Assembly: GCF_004362405.1 (NCBI RefSeq)
Contig: NZ_SNXE01000006.1
Location: 1-64,000, forward strand
From: Roseateles asaccharophilus
GTDB taxonomy: Bacteria; Pseudomonadota; Gammaproteobacteria; Burkholderiales; Burkholderiaceae_C
Length of the DNA: 64,000 nucleotides
Direction: 5' to 3'
Position numbers and translations under genes: made by a program. The notes beneath the pieces are model-generated. The model saw only the letters and a list, made by a program, of their open reading frames with translations, did not search any database and was not told the origin of the DNA. This document shows, piece after piece, positions 34,331-42,750 of the stretch; the stretch's first letter is position 1, and the number at the start of each line of letters is the position of its first letter.

Positions 34331-35946
34331 AGCGGGCGGGTCTGCGACGCCGCAGCTTTGTGCTGGCGGCTGCTAGCACCCTGCCGCTGGCGGCCTGCCA
34401 GGCACCGCCCCCCGCGCTGCAAGGGGGCTGGGTCGGCGCCAGCCCCGAGCGCGGGCATCGACTGCGGGGGGCGGACCAGGCGGCGCGCTGGGGCGAGGGC
34501 CCGCTGCGCCGGGCGCAGGTTCTGGTGGTCGGGGGCGGCGTCGCAGGCCTGGCCTGCGCGCGCCAGCTGGCCCAGGCCGGCGTGGACGTGGCCCTGCTGG
34601 AGCTGGAAGACCAGGCCGGCGGCAATGCCCGCGCTCACAGCCTGGGCGGCCAGGCCTGCCCCCTGGGTGCGCACTACCTGCCCCTGCCCGGCGGCGAGGC
34701 CCGCGAAGTGCAGCGCCTGCTGCACGAGCTGGGCCTGGCGCGCCAGCATCTGGGGCGCACGGTCTATGAGGAGCGCCATCTCTGCCATGCGCCACAGGAG
34801 CGTCTGTTCTACCAGGGCGCCTGGCACGAGGGTCTGCTGCCGCCCCACGAAGATGAGCCGCGGCGCTTGGCCCAGTACCGCGCTTTTGCTGTGGCGGTCG
34901 ACCGCGCTCAGCGGGACCTGGGCTTTGCCATGCCCTCGCACCGCGCACCGTGGACGGCCGGCCACGCGGCCCTGGACGCGCAGAGCTTTGCCCAGTGGCT
35001 GGATCATCAAGGCCTGGATGAGCCCGGCCTGCGCTGGTATCTGGACTATTGCTGCCGCGATGACTACGGGGCCGACAGCCGCGAGGTCTCGGCCTGGGCC
35101 GGCATCCATTACTTCGCCAGCCGGCATGGATTTCATGCGCCCGGCGATGCGCCCTCCGAGCGCGAGGCGGTGCTGACCTGGCCCGAGGGCAATGCCTGGC
35201 TCACCCAGCGCATGGCCGCCGATCTGGGCGAGCGCATCCACGGTGCACGCACGGTGCTGCGCGTGCGCGAGCAGCGCGACGGCGTCGAGCTGCTGGCCTG
35301 GAACGAGCAGGCCCAGGCCCCCGAGCGCTGGCAGGCCTCGCAGCTGGTCCTGGCCACGCCGCTCTTCATCGCCCGCCGCCTGCTGGAGCAGGCGCCCGAG
35401 CCCCTGCAGCAGCTGCAGCTGCTGCTACCTTATGCCCCCTGGTTGGTCAGCAATCTGCGCCTCAAGGTGCCCGAGCTGCTGGCCCGGCCGGGCATGGGCC
35501 AAGCCTGGGACAGCGTGGTCTACGGCAGCAAGGCCCTGGGCTATGTGGACGCGCGCCATCAGAGCCTGGACCCCACGCCCCGCCCGGGGCTGATCACGCA
35601 TTACTGGGCCCTGCCCCGCCACGAGCGCGGCGCCCTCTTGCAGGGCCGCTGGGAGAGCTGGGCCCAGCGCGTGATCGCCGAGCTCGCCAGCACCCATGCC
35701 GACCTGCCTCAGTCCGTCAGCGAGATCGCCCTGGCGCGCTGGGGTCATGCGATGGCGATTCCGGTGCCGGGCCTGCGCGGCTCAGCCGCCCTGGCGGCCC
35801 TGCGTTCACGGGCCTGGGGGCGGCTGCACTTTGCCCACAGCGATCTGGCGAGCTACTCGGTGTTCGAAGAGGCCTACACCCAGGGCTGCGAGGTGGCCAG
35901 CCGCCTGCTGCAGCACGCTCGGACTCAGCCGCGCAAGAGCTCCTGA
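34327..35946 (+). CDS. FAD-dependent amine-oxidase-like lipoprotein with Tat signal
   Basis: Starting at TTG 34327, overlapping the previous stop, the 539-residue product has a twin-arginine segment (LRRRSFVLAA) and a lipobox LAAC at about residue 26, so it should be folded with FAD in the cytoplasm and then anchored outside. The FAD motif VVGGGVAGLACARQLAQAG is near residue 60, ending in LLELED, and the body follows the NAD(P)-binding/amine-oxidase plan. Translational coupling to the aminopropyltransferase suggests that it acts on its product. Its 3' end overlaps speD by 22 bp, tail to tail. Confidence 0.85.
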   Translation: MKRAGLRRRSFVLAAASTLPLAACQAPPPALQGGWVGASPERGHRLRGADQAARWGEGPLRRAQVLVVGGGVAGLACARQLAQAGVDVALLELEDQAGGNARAHSLGGQACPLGAHYLPLPGGEAREVQRLLHELGLARQHLGRTVYEERHLCHAPQERLFYQGAWHEGLLPPHEDEPRRLAQYRAFAVAVDRAQRDLGFAMPSHRAPWTAGHAALDAQSFAQWLDHQGLDEPGLRWYLDYCCRDDYGADSREVSAWAGIHYFASRHGFHAPGDAPSEREAVLTWPEGNAWLTQRMAADLGERIHGARTVLRVREQRDGVELLAWNEQAQAPERWQASQLVLATPLFIARRLLEQAPEPLQQLQLLLPYAPWLVSNLRLKVPELLARPGMGQAWDSVVYGSKALGYVDARHQSLDPTPRPGLITHYWALPRHERGALLQGRWESWAQRVIAELASTHADLPQSVSEIALARWGHAMAIPVPGLRGSAALAALRSRAWGRLHFAHSDLASYSVFEEAYTQGCEVASRLLQHARTQPRKSS

Positions 35947-36296
35947 GCCTGCACGGTCTGCGGCTCGAAGGCCGGCAGCAGCCCATCCATCAAGGCCCGG
36001 GCCTTGGCCCCATTGTCCTGGCCGAGGTTGCAGACATACACATCCACGGTCACCGCCCGCAGCTCCGGCCAGGTGTGCAGGGCCAGATGCGATTCGGCCA
36101 GCAGCACCACACCGGTGACGCCACTCTGGCTCTCGCCCGGGGCGGGTGTGAAGCGGTGAAAGAGCTCGCCCACGGCCTCGAGCCCGACATGGGCCACGAC
36201 CTTCAGACACAGCTGACGCAAGGCCTGGACATCGCTCATCAAGGGCAGATCGGCGCGACAGCCGCGCAGATCCGCCACCAGGTGCAGGCCTTGCAT
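35925..36296 (-). CDS. speD: S-adenosylmethionine decarboxylase proenzyme
   Basis: This short prokaryotic-type AdoMet decarboxylase has 123 residues. It should cut itself at Glu68-Ser69 within LLAESHLALHTWPE to make the pyruvoyl group. Ser69, His74 and Cys89 (DVYVC) have the same relative spacing as the catalytic Ser, His and Cys of the Thermotoga enzyme. It supplies the decarboxylated AdoMet that the aminopropyltransferase needs. It is on the strand opposite to its partner genes, with overlapping 3' ends, and lies just after moaD. Confidence 0.92.
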   Translation of the reverse strand: MQGLHLVADLRGCRADLPLMSDVQALRQLCLKVVAHVGLEAVGELFHRFTPAPGESQSGVTGVVLLAESHLALHTWPELRAVTVDVYVCNLGQDNGAKARALMDGLLPAFEPQTVQAQELLRG

Positions 36297-36319
36297 GGGA
36301 TGCGCCAGCCCCTGGCGCC

Positions 36320-36571
36320 TCAGCCGCCGGTCACGGGCGGGAAGAAAGCCACTTCGGCCCCATCCGCGACCTCGGCCTGCTCATGGCTGAGCTGCTGGTT
36401 CAGCGCACAGCGCAAGGCACGCTCGCGCGACAGGGCGGAGGCATGCGGCTCCCCGCGCGCCAGCAGCTGATCCCGCAGTGCGCCCAGGGTCAGACCCGGC
36501 TGCCAGTCCAGCGTCTCGCTGGCGCCCAGGGCCTCGCGCAGGGCCGCAAAGTAGCGCACGGTGATGCTCAT
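36320..36571 (-). CDS. moaD: Molybdopterin synthase sulfur carrier MoaD
   Basis: This ubiquitin-like sulfur carrier has 83 residues and ends in the Gly-Gly tail (FFPPVTGG) that is thiocarboxylated for molybdopterin synthesis. It opens with MSITVRYFAALREALG, typical of MoaD. Its start overlaps the moeA stop by ATGA. A moaE gene, the usual next gene, is not found downstream; speD is there instead. Confidence 0.93.
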   Translation of the reverse strand: MSITVRYFAALREALGASETLDWQPGLTLGALRDQLLARGEPHASALSRERALRCALNQQLSHEQAEVADGAEVAFFPPVTGG

Positions 36572-37794
36572 GACAGCAGCTCGCTGAATGGAATGAAGCG
36601 CACCATCTGGCCGGGCTCGATGAGCTGGCCGGGCGGGTTGTCCACCAGGCCATCGCCCCAGACGGCCGAGGTCAGCACGCCCGAGCCCTGATTGGCGAAG
36701 AGATCCAGTCCACCCGCCGCATTGAGCCGCACGCGCATGAACTCGCGCCGCTTGTCGGCCTTGGGCCAGGCAAAGTCGGCGCGCAGGCTGAAGCCCTTGG
36801 CCTGCAGCGCCGAGGCGCCTTGCAGACGCAGGATCACGGGCCGCACCAGCAGCAAGAAGGTGATGAAGCTGGCCACCGGGTTGCCAGGCAGACCGATGAA
36901 CCAGCTCTCGCCCACCCGGCCGAAGGCCAGGGGCTTGCCGGGCTTGATCGCAATCTGCCACAGATCCAGCCGCCCCTCGGCCTGCACCGCCGGGCGCAGA
37001 TGGTCTTCCTCGCCCACCGAGACGCCGCCAGACGTGATGATCAGGTCCGCCCGCGCGGCCGCCTCGCGCAGCGCGGCGCGGGTGGCGTCCAGGCTGTCGG
37101 GCACGATGCCCAGATCGATCACCTCGCAGCCCAGGCCCTGCAGCAGGCCACGCAGGGTGAAGCGGTTGCTGTTGTAGATGGCGCCGGGCTTGAGCGGCTG
37201 GGGATTGTCACTGGGCATGACCAGCTCATCGCCGGTGGAGAACAGGGCCACGCGCGGGCGGGCGGCCACCTGCAGCGTGGCCGCGCCCACCGAGGCGGCC
37301 AGGCCCAGGGACGCGGCATCGAGCTTATGGCCCACGGCCAGCACGGTGGAACCCTGCTGCACATCCTCGCCACGGCGGCGGATGTGCTGGCCCGGGCTGG
37401 GCGGGGTCTTGACGCGCACGCCGCCCTCCACGACCTCGCAGAGCTCCTGCATCACCACGCAGTCCGCCCCCGGCGGGATGGGCGCACCGGTGAAGATGCG
37501 CGCCGCGGTGCCGGGCTGCAGGGGCTGGGGCACGCTGCCGGCCGGCACGCGCTGGCTGATGGGCAGCAGGTCGGCGGCGGCATCGATCACGCGCAGGGCG
37601 TAGCCGTCCATGGCCGTGTTGTCGGCGGGCGGCACGTCCAGGGTGGAAACCACCTCGGCGGCCAACACCCGGCCCAGGGCGTCAAAGGTGGAGACGCTCT
37701 CGACACGGCCCAGCGGGGCCACGGCGCCCAGCAGGCGGGCGAGCGCCTCGTCCAGGCTCTGCAGCGGGGGACGCGGAGCGGCGGACTCAGACAT
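36568..37794 (-). CDS. moeA: Molybdopterin molybdenumtransferase MoeA
   Basis: This 408-residue enzyme inserts molybdenum into adenylated molybdopterin. It has the family phrases DNTAMDGYAL near residue 60, IFTGAPIPPGADCVVMQE near 120, STGDELV near 197, IITSGGVSVGEEDHLR near 262 and GLPGNPVAS near 310. The gene starts within the 3' end of thrC (8-bp overlap) and runs into moaD (ATGA), so thrC-moeA-moaD form an operon. Confidence 0.95.
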   Translation of the reverse strand: MSESAAPRPPLQSLDEALARLLGAVAPLGRVESVSTFDALGRVLAAEVVSTLDVPPADNTAMDGYALRVIDAAADLLPISQRVPAGSVPQPLQPGTAARIFTGAPIPPGADCVVMQELCEVVEGGVRVKTPPSPGQHIRRRGEDVQQGSTVLAVGHKLDAASLGLAASVGAATLQVAARPRVALFSTGDELVMPSDNPQPLKPGAIYNSNRFTLRGLLQGLGCEVIDLGIVPDSLDATRAALREAAARADLIITSGGVSVGEEDHLRPAVQAEGRLDLWQIAIKPGKPLAFGRVGESWFIGLPGNPVASFITFLLLVRPVILRLQGASALQAKGFSLRADFAWPKADKRREFMRVRLNAAGGLDLFANQGSGVLTSAVWGDGLVDNPPGQLIEPGQMVRFIPFSELLS

Positions 37795-39181
37795 GGGCTT
37801 GGATGAAGACCTTCACTTGCGCCACATCGGCCGGCAGCACGGTGACGCGCTTGGGCAGGGCCTCGATATTCTCGAGGCCCGCGGGGCGCGGCGGCTCAAG
37901 GCCCAGGGCCTCGCGGATGGTGGCCGCAAACTTGGCCGGCAGCGCGGTTTCAAGCACCAGCATGGTCGTGCCGGGCTCGCGCTGCTCCAGCGCCACCTTG
38001 AGGCCATCGGCCGTGTGGGTGTCGATCAGCTGGCCGTACTGCTGGTGGCACAGACGGATCGTGGCCAGGCGGTCGGCATGGGTGGAGCGGCCCGAGCTGA
38101 AGCCGAAGTCGGCAATGCGGGCCTTGTCCTCGGCGCTCAGCACAAAGCCGCCCGCCTGCGTGAACAGGGCCTTCACGCGCGCACCGTCGCGGCCCAGCAG
38201 GTCGGCGATGAAGCGCTCGAAATTGCTGGCCTTGGAGATGTCCATGGAGGGGCTGGAGGTCTCGTGCGTGTCGGCGCTGCCGCGCGGGCGGTAGACGCCG
38301 GTGCGGAAGAACTCGTCCAGCACATCGTTCTCATTGGTGGCCACCACCAGCTTGGCAATCGGCAGGCCCATCATGCGGGCCACATGGCCGGCGCAGACAT
38401 TGCCGAAATTGCCCGAGGGCACGGTGAAGCTGACCTGCTCCTCATTCGACTTCGTGGCCTGGAAGTAGCCCGCGAAGTAGTAGACAACCTGGGCCAGCAG
38501 GCGCGCCCAGTTGATGGAGTTGACCGTGCCGATGCGGTACTGACGCTTGAAGTCCAGATCGTTGGAGACGGCCTTGACGATGTCCTGGCAGTCGTCGAAC
38601 ACGCCCTCGACCGCCAGGTTGTGGATATTGGCGTCCTGCAGGCTGAACATCTGGGCCTGCTGGAAGGGGCTCATGCGACCATTCGGGCTGAGCATGAAGA
38701 CATTCACGCCGGCCTTGCCGCGCATGGCGTACTCGGCCGCGCTGCCGGTATCGCCCGAGGTGGCGCCCAGGATGTTGAGCGTCTCGCCACGGCGACCCAG
38801 CTCGTACTCGAAGAGCTGGCCCAGCAGCTGCATGGCCATGTCCTTGAAGGCCAGCGTGGGGCCGTTGGACAGGGCTTCGAGCGCCAGGCCCGGCTCCAGG
38901 GTCTTGAGCGGCGTGATCTCGGGCGTGCCGAAGACCTCGGCCGTGTAGCTGCGGCGCACGAGGACGCGCAGATCCTCGGCCGGGATGTCGTCGATATAGA
39001 GGCTCAGGATCTCGAAGGCCAGGTCGGCGTAGGCCAGGCCGCGCCAGCGCTGCAATGTCGCGGCGTCGATCTGCGGGTACTGCGTGGGCAGGTAGAGACC
39101 GCCGTCCGGCGCCAGGCCCTCCAGCAGGATGTCGCAAAAACGTCGCTCGTCGTGGTCCCCGCGGGTGCTGATGTACTTCAT
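37787..39181 (-). CDS. thrC: Threonine synthase
   Basis: This PLP enzyme makes threonine from O-phosphohomoserine. It has about 464 residues, the usual size of the long proteobacterial form. The PLP lysine is in LAFKDMAMQLLG near residue 110, and the phosphate-binding loops appear as LGATSGDTGSA and VPSGNFGN. I prefer ATG 39181 to the TTG at 39193. In many Burkholderiales hom is directly upstream; here an 11-kb sugar island lies between them. Confidence 0.95.
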   Translation of the reverse strand: MKYISTRGDHDERRFCDILLEGLAPDGGLYLPTQYPQIDAATLQRWRGLAYADLAFEILSLYIDDIPAEDLRVLVRRSYTAEVFGTPEITPLKTLEPGLALEALSNGPTLAFKDMAMQLLGQLFEYELGRRGETLNILGATSGDTGSAAEYAMRGKAGVNVFMLSPNGRMSPFQQAQMFSLQDANIHNLAVEGVFDDCQDIVKAVSNDLDFKRQYRIGTVNSINWARLLAQVVYYFAGYFQATKSNEEQVSFTVPSGNFGNVCAGHVARMMGLPIAKLVVATNENDVLDEFFRTGVYRPRGSADTHETSSPSMDISKASNFERFIADLLGRDGARVKALFTQAGGFVLSAEDKARIADFGFSSGRSTHADRLATIRLCHQQYGQLIDTHTADGLKVALEQREPGTTMLVLETALPAKFAATIREALGLEPPRPAGLENIEALPKRVTVLPADVAQVKVFIQAHV

Positions 39182-39244
39182 GGTGGCCGGCAATGATGGA
39201 AGCCCGAAGTCTATACGGCTGGCGCGACCTCCCCGGGGATCGGG

Positions 39245-40171
39245 TCAGGCCGCCAGGAGATCCAGCAACTGCCGCACCGGCGCCCGGTCGAGCACGGCGC
39301 GCCGGTACAGCAGGAAGTAGCTCTGGCGCAGCGGCGCCGGGCCGGCAAACGGCGCCACCAGCAGGCCAGCGTCGAGCTCCGCCTGCACCAGCAGGCGCGG
39401 TGCCAGGGCCAGGCCGCCGCCCAGGCGCGCCGATTCCAGGCACATCATGCCGTTGGCGAAACTGGCACTGCCCAGCAGCTCGGGAACGATCAGCTGGCTG
39501 GCCTGCAGCCAGCGTGCCCAGCTCGGGTACTCGGTCATGCCCTGCAGGGGGCGATCATGCAGCAGCCTCAGGCTCGACCAGTCGCTGCCGGCATCCAGCG
39601 CCTCCAGGCCCAGGCTTTGCAAATAGCCAGGGCTGCAGACCGGCACGACCTCGCAGCTGAACAGCTCACGGCTGCAGACCTCGGCGCCCACACCCGGCTG
39701 ATAGTCCAGCAGCAGGTCCTGGCGCTCGGGATCCCGATCCAGCTCGGTCTCGATCTCGAAGTGGCAGCAAGGCATGGCCGCCATCAGCGCCGGCAGCCGC
39801 GGCAGCAGCCAGCGATGGCACAGGAGCGGCCGCACCGCCAGGCGCACCGTCTCCAGGCGACGGCCCCGCAGGCCCAGGGTGGCCTGGCGCAGCCGGCTGA
39901 AGGCCTCGCTGACCTCGGGCAGGTAGCGCTCACCCTCGGGCGTCAGGCGCAAGCCCTTGGCCTCTCGCACGAACAGCTGTACATCGAGGTACTCCTCCAG
40001 CTGCTTGACATGCAGGCTGACCGCTCCGGCCGTGACGAACAGTTCCTTGGCAGCCGCGGTGAAGTTGAGCTTGCGCGCCGCGGCCTCGAAGGCGCGCAGC
40101 GCGTTCAGCGGCGGCAGGCGCTCCTTGAGCTTGGGACGCAGGGACTCGAGCGCGGCGCGGGAGCTGGACAT
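39245..40171 (-). CDS. LysR-family transcriptional regulator (GcvA-like)
   Basis: This regulator has about 308 residues with an N-terminal winged helix-turn-helix (LNALRAFEAAARKLNFTAAAKEL, followed by SLHVKQLEEYL) and a LysR effector-binding domain. A TTG 12 bases upstream (40183) has GAGG close to it and could be the start instead. It is adjacent to the GH92 mannosidase gene on the same strand (17 bp gap), so it may control the mannoside island. The effector is unknown. Confidence 0.88.
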   Translation of the reverse strand: MSSSRAALESLRPKLKERLPPLNALRAFEAAARKLNFTAAAKELFVTAGAVSLHVKQLEEYLDVQLFVREAKGLRLTPEGERYLPEVSEAFSRLRQATLGLRGRRLETVRLAVRPLLCHRWLLPRLPALMAAMPCCHFEIETELDRDPERQDLLLDYQPGVGAEVCSRELFSCEVVPVCSPGYLQSLGLEALDAGSDWSSLRLLHDRPLQGMTEYPSWARWLQASQLIVPELLGSASFANGMMCLESARLGGGLALAPRLLVQAELDAGLLVAPFAGPAPLRQSYFLLYRRAVLDRAPVRQLLDLLAA

Positions 40172-40188
40172 GACGGAAACCAAGGACC

Positions 40189-42480
40189 TCAGCGATAGGG
40201 GGTCTGAGTGTAGGGGCGCTGAGCGGGCGCCGCACCCCAGTCCTTGTTGGGCTCGGCCTGCATATGGAACACCAGCTCCGCTCCCGCCGCCAGGGCCTCA
40301 TGCGCCAGCACGCTGCTGTGATGCTCGCGGCCATTGAGGGTGACACGTCCGACATAGACGTTCTCTTCGGCGTAGTTCTCGGCGCGCACGCTGAACACCC
40401 GGCCGTTGGGCAGCCGCAAGCGGGCCGCACGCACGAAGGGCCGGCCGATCACGTACTCGTTGCTGCCCGGCGCCACGGGGTAGAAGCCCAGGGCACTGAA
40501 CAGCAGCCAGGCCGACATCTGGCCCAGGTCGTCGTTGCCGGCCAGACCGGCTGCGCCGTTCTTGTACTGGCTGGGCACGATCTGAGCCAGCCGCGCCTGG
40601 GTCTTCCAGGGTGCGCCGGCGAAGGCGTAGAGGTAGGCGATATGGTGGCTGGGCTCGTTGCCATGCGCGTAATGGCCGATCAGGCCGGCGATGTCCTCCA
40701 TATGCGAGTACATCTTGGCATTGGTCTCGGCCTCGAAGATCTCGTCCAGGCGCTTCACCAGGCCTGCATCGCCACCCAGGTTCGCGACCAGGGCCGCGCC
40801 GTCGTGCGGCACGTACCAGGAGTACTGCCAGGCGCTGCCCTCGGTGTAGTCGCTGCCGTAGCCGGCGGCCGTGGGATCGAAGGGCAGGCGGAACTCACCG
40901 GCACTGCTCTTGCCGCGAACAAATCCGGTCTGCGGATCCAGCAGATGTCGGAAGCTCTGGGCGCGCCGGTAGTAGGTGGCGGCGGTCTCGGCCTCGCCCA
41001 GTGACTCGGCCATGCGCGCCAGCGTCCAGTCGTCGAAGGAGTACTCGAGGGTCTTGGACGCGCCCTCGCCTTCCAGATCAAAGGGCACGTAGCCGTACTG
41101 CAGGTAGTCGCCGATGCCGCCATATGGCGCGTACTCGGCGCTGGCACGCATGGCCTGCAGCGCACGCTGAGGATCGAAGCCGCGCACGCCCTTGAGCCAG
41201 GCGTCGGCGATCACCGGCAAGGCGTGGTAGCCGATCATGCACCAGGTCTCCAGGCCGTGGAACTGCCAGACCGGCAGGATGCCGTGCGGGCTGTGCGCCT
41301 GCGAGACCAGCAGGGACTGGATGAAGTCGCTGTTGCGCTGCTCGCTCTGGCACAGCAGCAGCCAGGGATGCAGGGCACGGTAGGTATCCCACAGCGAAAA
41401 GGTGCTGTGGTAGCGGAAGCCTTCGGCGCGGTGCACTTGGTTGTCCGGGCCGCGGTACTGGCCGTCCAGGTCCATGAACAGGCTGGGCGCCTGAAGCGCG
41501 TGGTACTGGGCCGTATAGAGATTGCGGCGCATGGCCTCGTCGGCCTCGATCTCCAGCACGCCCAGGGCCTCGTCCCAGGCCGCGGCCGCAGCGCGGCGCT
41601 CGGCGTCGAAATCCCAGCCCGGCATTTCGGCAAGATTGGCGATGGCCTGATCCTCGCTGACGGTCGAGATCGCGACCTTGACCAGCAGCTGCCCCTGCGG
41701 CAGTTCAGCGCCGAACTCGAACACGCCCAGCAGCTTGGTGCCTTCGAGCACCCGCTTGTCCTGCGGCGCACGGCCCGGCGTGCGAAAGCCTCGGTAGGCG
41801 ATGCCGTCCTCGGTGTTGTGCAGCTCGCTGCGCAGCAGGGGCTGGGAGAACTCGATGGCGAAGTGCAGCTGGCGCCCCGGCGCCCAACCGCGCGTCTGGC
41901 GCATGCCGGTCACCAGGCGATCGCCGCGCAGGCGCAGACGCGCCCACTGGTTCTTGTCCTTGTGGTCGTAAAGGCTGGTGCGCAGATCCAGCAGCAGCTT
42001 GCCGGCGATGCCGCTGCCGTAGTGATAGCGGTGCAGGCCAACGCGCTCAGACGCCGTCAGCTCCACATCAATCTCATGATCCAGCAGGCGCACCGCGTAG
42101 TAACCCGGCTCGCCGCGCTCCAACTCGTGCGAGAAGCGCGAGCGATAGCCGCTCATCGCGCGCTCAGGATAGCCTGGCTCCAGCCGGGTCGCGCCGGTGA
42201 AGGGCATCAGCAGCACATCGCCGAGATCGCCATGGCCGGTGCCCGAGAAATGGGTGTGGGAGAAGCCAAGGATGGACTCGTCCTCGTAGCGGTAGCCCGC
42301 GCACCAGGGATAGCTCTCACGGTGCGAGCGATGGGCGGTATCCGGACCCAGCTGCACCATGCCGAAGGGTCGGGTCGCGCCGGGATGGCAGTGGCCATCA
42401 CCACCCGTGCCGATGAAGACGTCGACAGCGGCGCTGGGCGAATCAGGAGCGGCAAGGGCGCGGGCGGCAAAGATGGACAT
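40189..42480 (-). CDS. GH92 alpha-mannosidase
   Basis: The 763-residue enzyme belongs to glycoside hydrolase family 92, Ca-dependent exo-alpha-mannosidases that trim high-mannose glycans. Family phrases include VDVFIGTGGDGHCHPGATRP at the start, GFSHTHFSGTGHGDLGD near residue 75, and GNDDLGQMSAWLLFSALGF near the end. The N-terminus (AARALAAPDS) looks like the remains of a signal peptide but is short, so location is uncertain. It should release mannose, which the AGE isomerase and fructokinase 8-10 kb away could convert to fructose 6-phosphate. Confidence 0.93.
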   Translation of the reverse strand: MSIFAARALAAPDSPSAAVDVFIGTGGDGHCHPGATRPFGMVQLGPDTAHRSHRESYPWCAGYRYEDESILGFSHTHFSGTGHGDLGDVLLMPFTGATRLEPGYPERAMSGYRSRFSHELERGEPGYYAVRLLDHEIDVELTASERVGLHRYHYGSGIAGKLLLDLRTSLYDHKDKNQWARLRLRGDRLVTGMRQTRGWAPGRQLHFAIEFSQPLLRSELHNTEDGIAYRGFRTPGRAPQDKRVLEGTKLLGVFEFGAELPQGQLLVKVAISTVSEDQAIANLAEMPGWDFDAERRAAAAAWDEALGVLEIEADEAMRRNLYTAQYHALQAPSLFMDLDGQYRGPDNQVHRAEGFRYHSTFSLWDTYRALHPWLLLCQSEQRNSDFIQSLLVSQAHSPHGILPVWQFHGLETWCMIGYHALPVIADAWLKGVRGFDPQRALQAMRASAEYAPYGGIGDYLQYGYVPFDLEGEGASKTLEYSFDDWTLARMAESLGEAETAATYYRRAQSFRHLLDPQTGFVRGKSSAGEFRLPFDPTAAGYGSDYTEGSAWQYSWYVPHDGAALVANLGGDAGLVKRLDEIFEAETNAKMYSHMEDIAGLIGHYAHGNEPSHHIAYLYAFAGAPWKTQARLAQIVPSQYKNGAAGLAGNDDLGQMSAWLLFSALGFYPVAPGSNEYVIGRPFVRAARLRLPNGRVFSVRAENYAEENVYVGRVTLNGREHHSSVLAHEALAAGAELVFHMQAEPNKDWGAAPAQRPYTQTPYR

Positions 42481-42750
42481 GGATCGCAGGGTGTTCTTCT
42501 GGGTTGGGCGGCAGGCTCCAGGGCACTCGCCGCAAGTGACGTCATCCTAATCAGCAGCCCGCGAGGCGGCATCCGATACTTTCTGAGCCTGTGCCCCAGT
42601 TTTCATCCTCGCATCCGCACTCGCACGGCACACCCAGGAATCCTGCACCCCGCCCCCAGCTCTTCTCCATCGCCAAGCGCGGGTCGTCCTCCGAAGATCG
42701 CAGCCCACCCCGCCAAGAAGGCAGTGTCTTAGAACATTGGAGGACGACAG
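42481..42750. other. Divergent region between GH92 and the TonB receptor
   Basis: This 270-bp gap should hold promoters for both genes. An 8-bp palindrome, TGACGTCA, lies at 42537-42544. I could not name a promoter with confidence. Confidence 0.5.

Noticed and set aside
42537-42544. TGACGTCA palindrome between GH92 and TonB receptor genes
   Set aside because: Eight bases can occur by chance and no second copy is seen; not assigned to a regulator.
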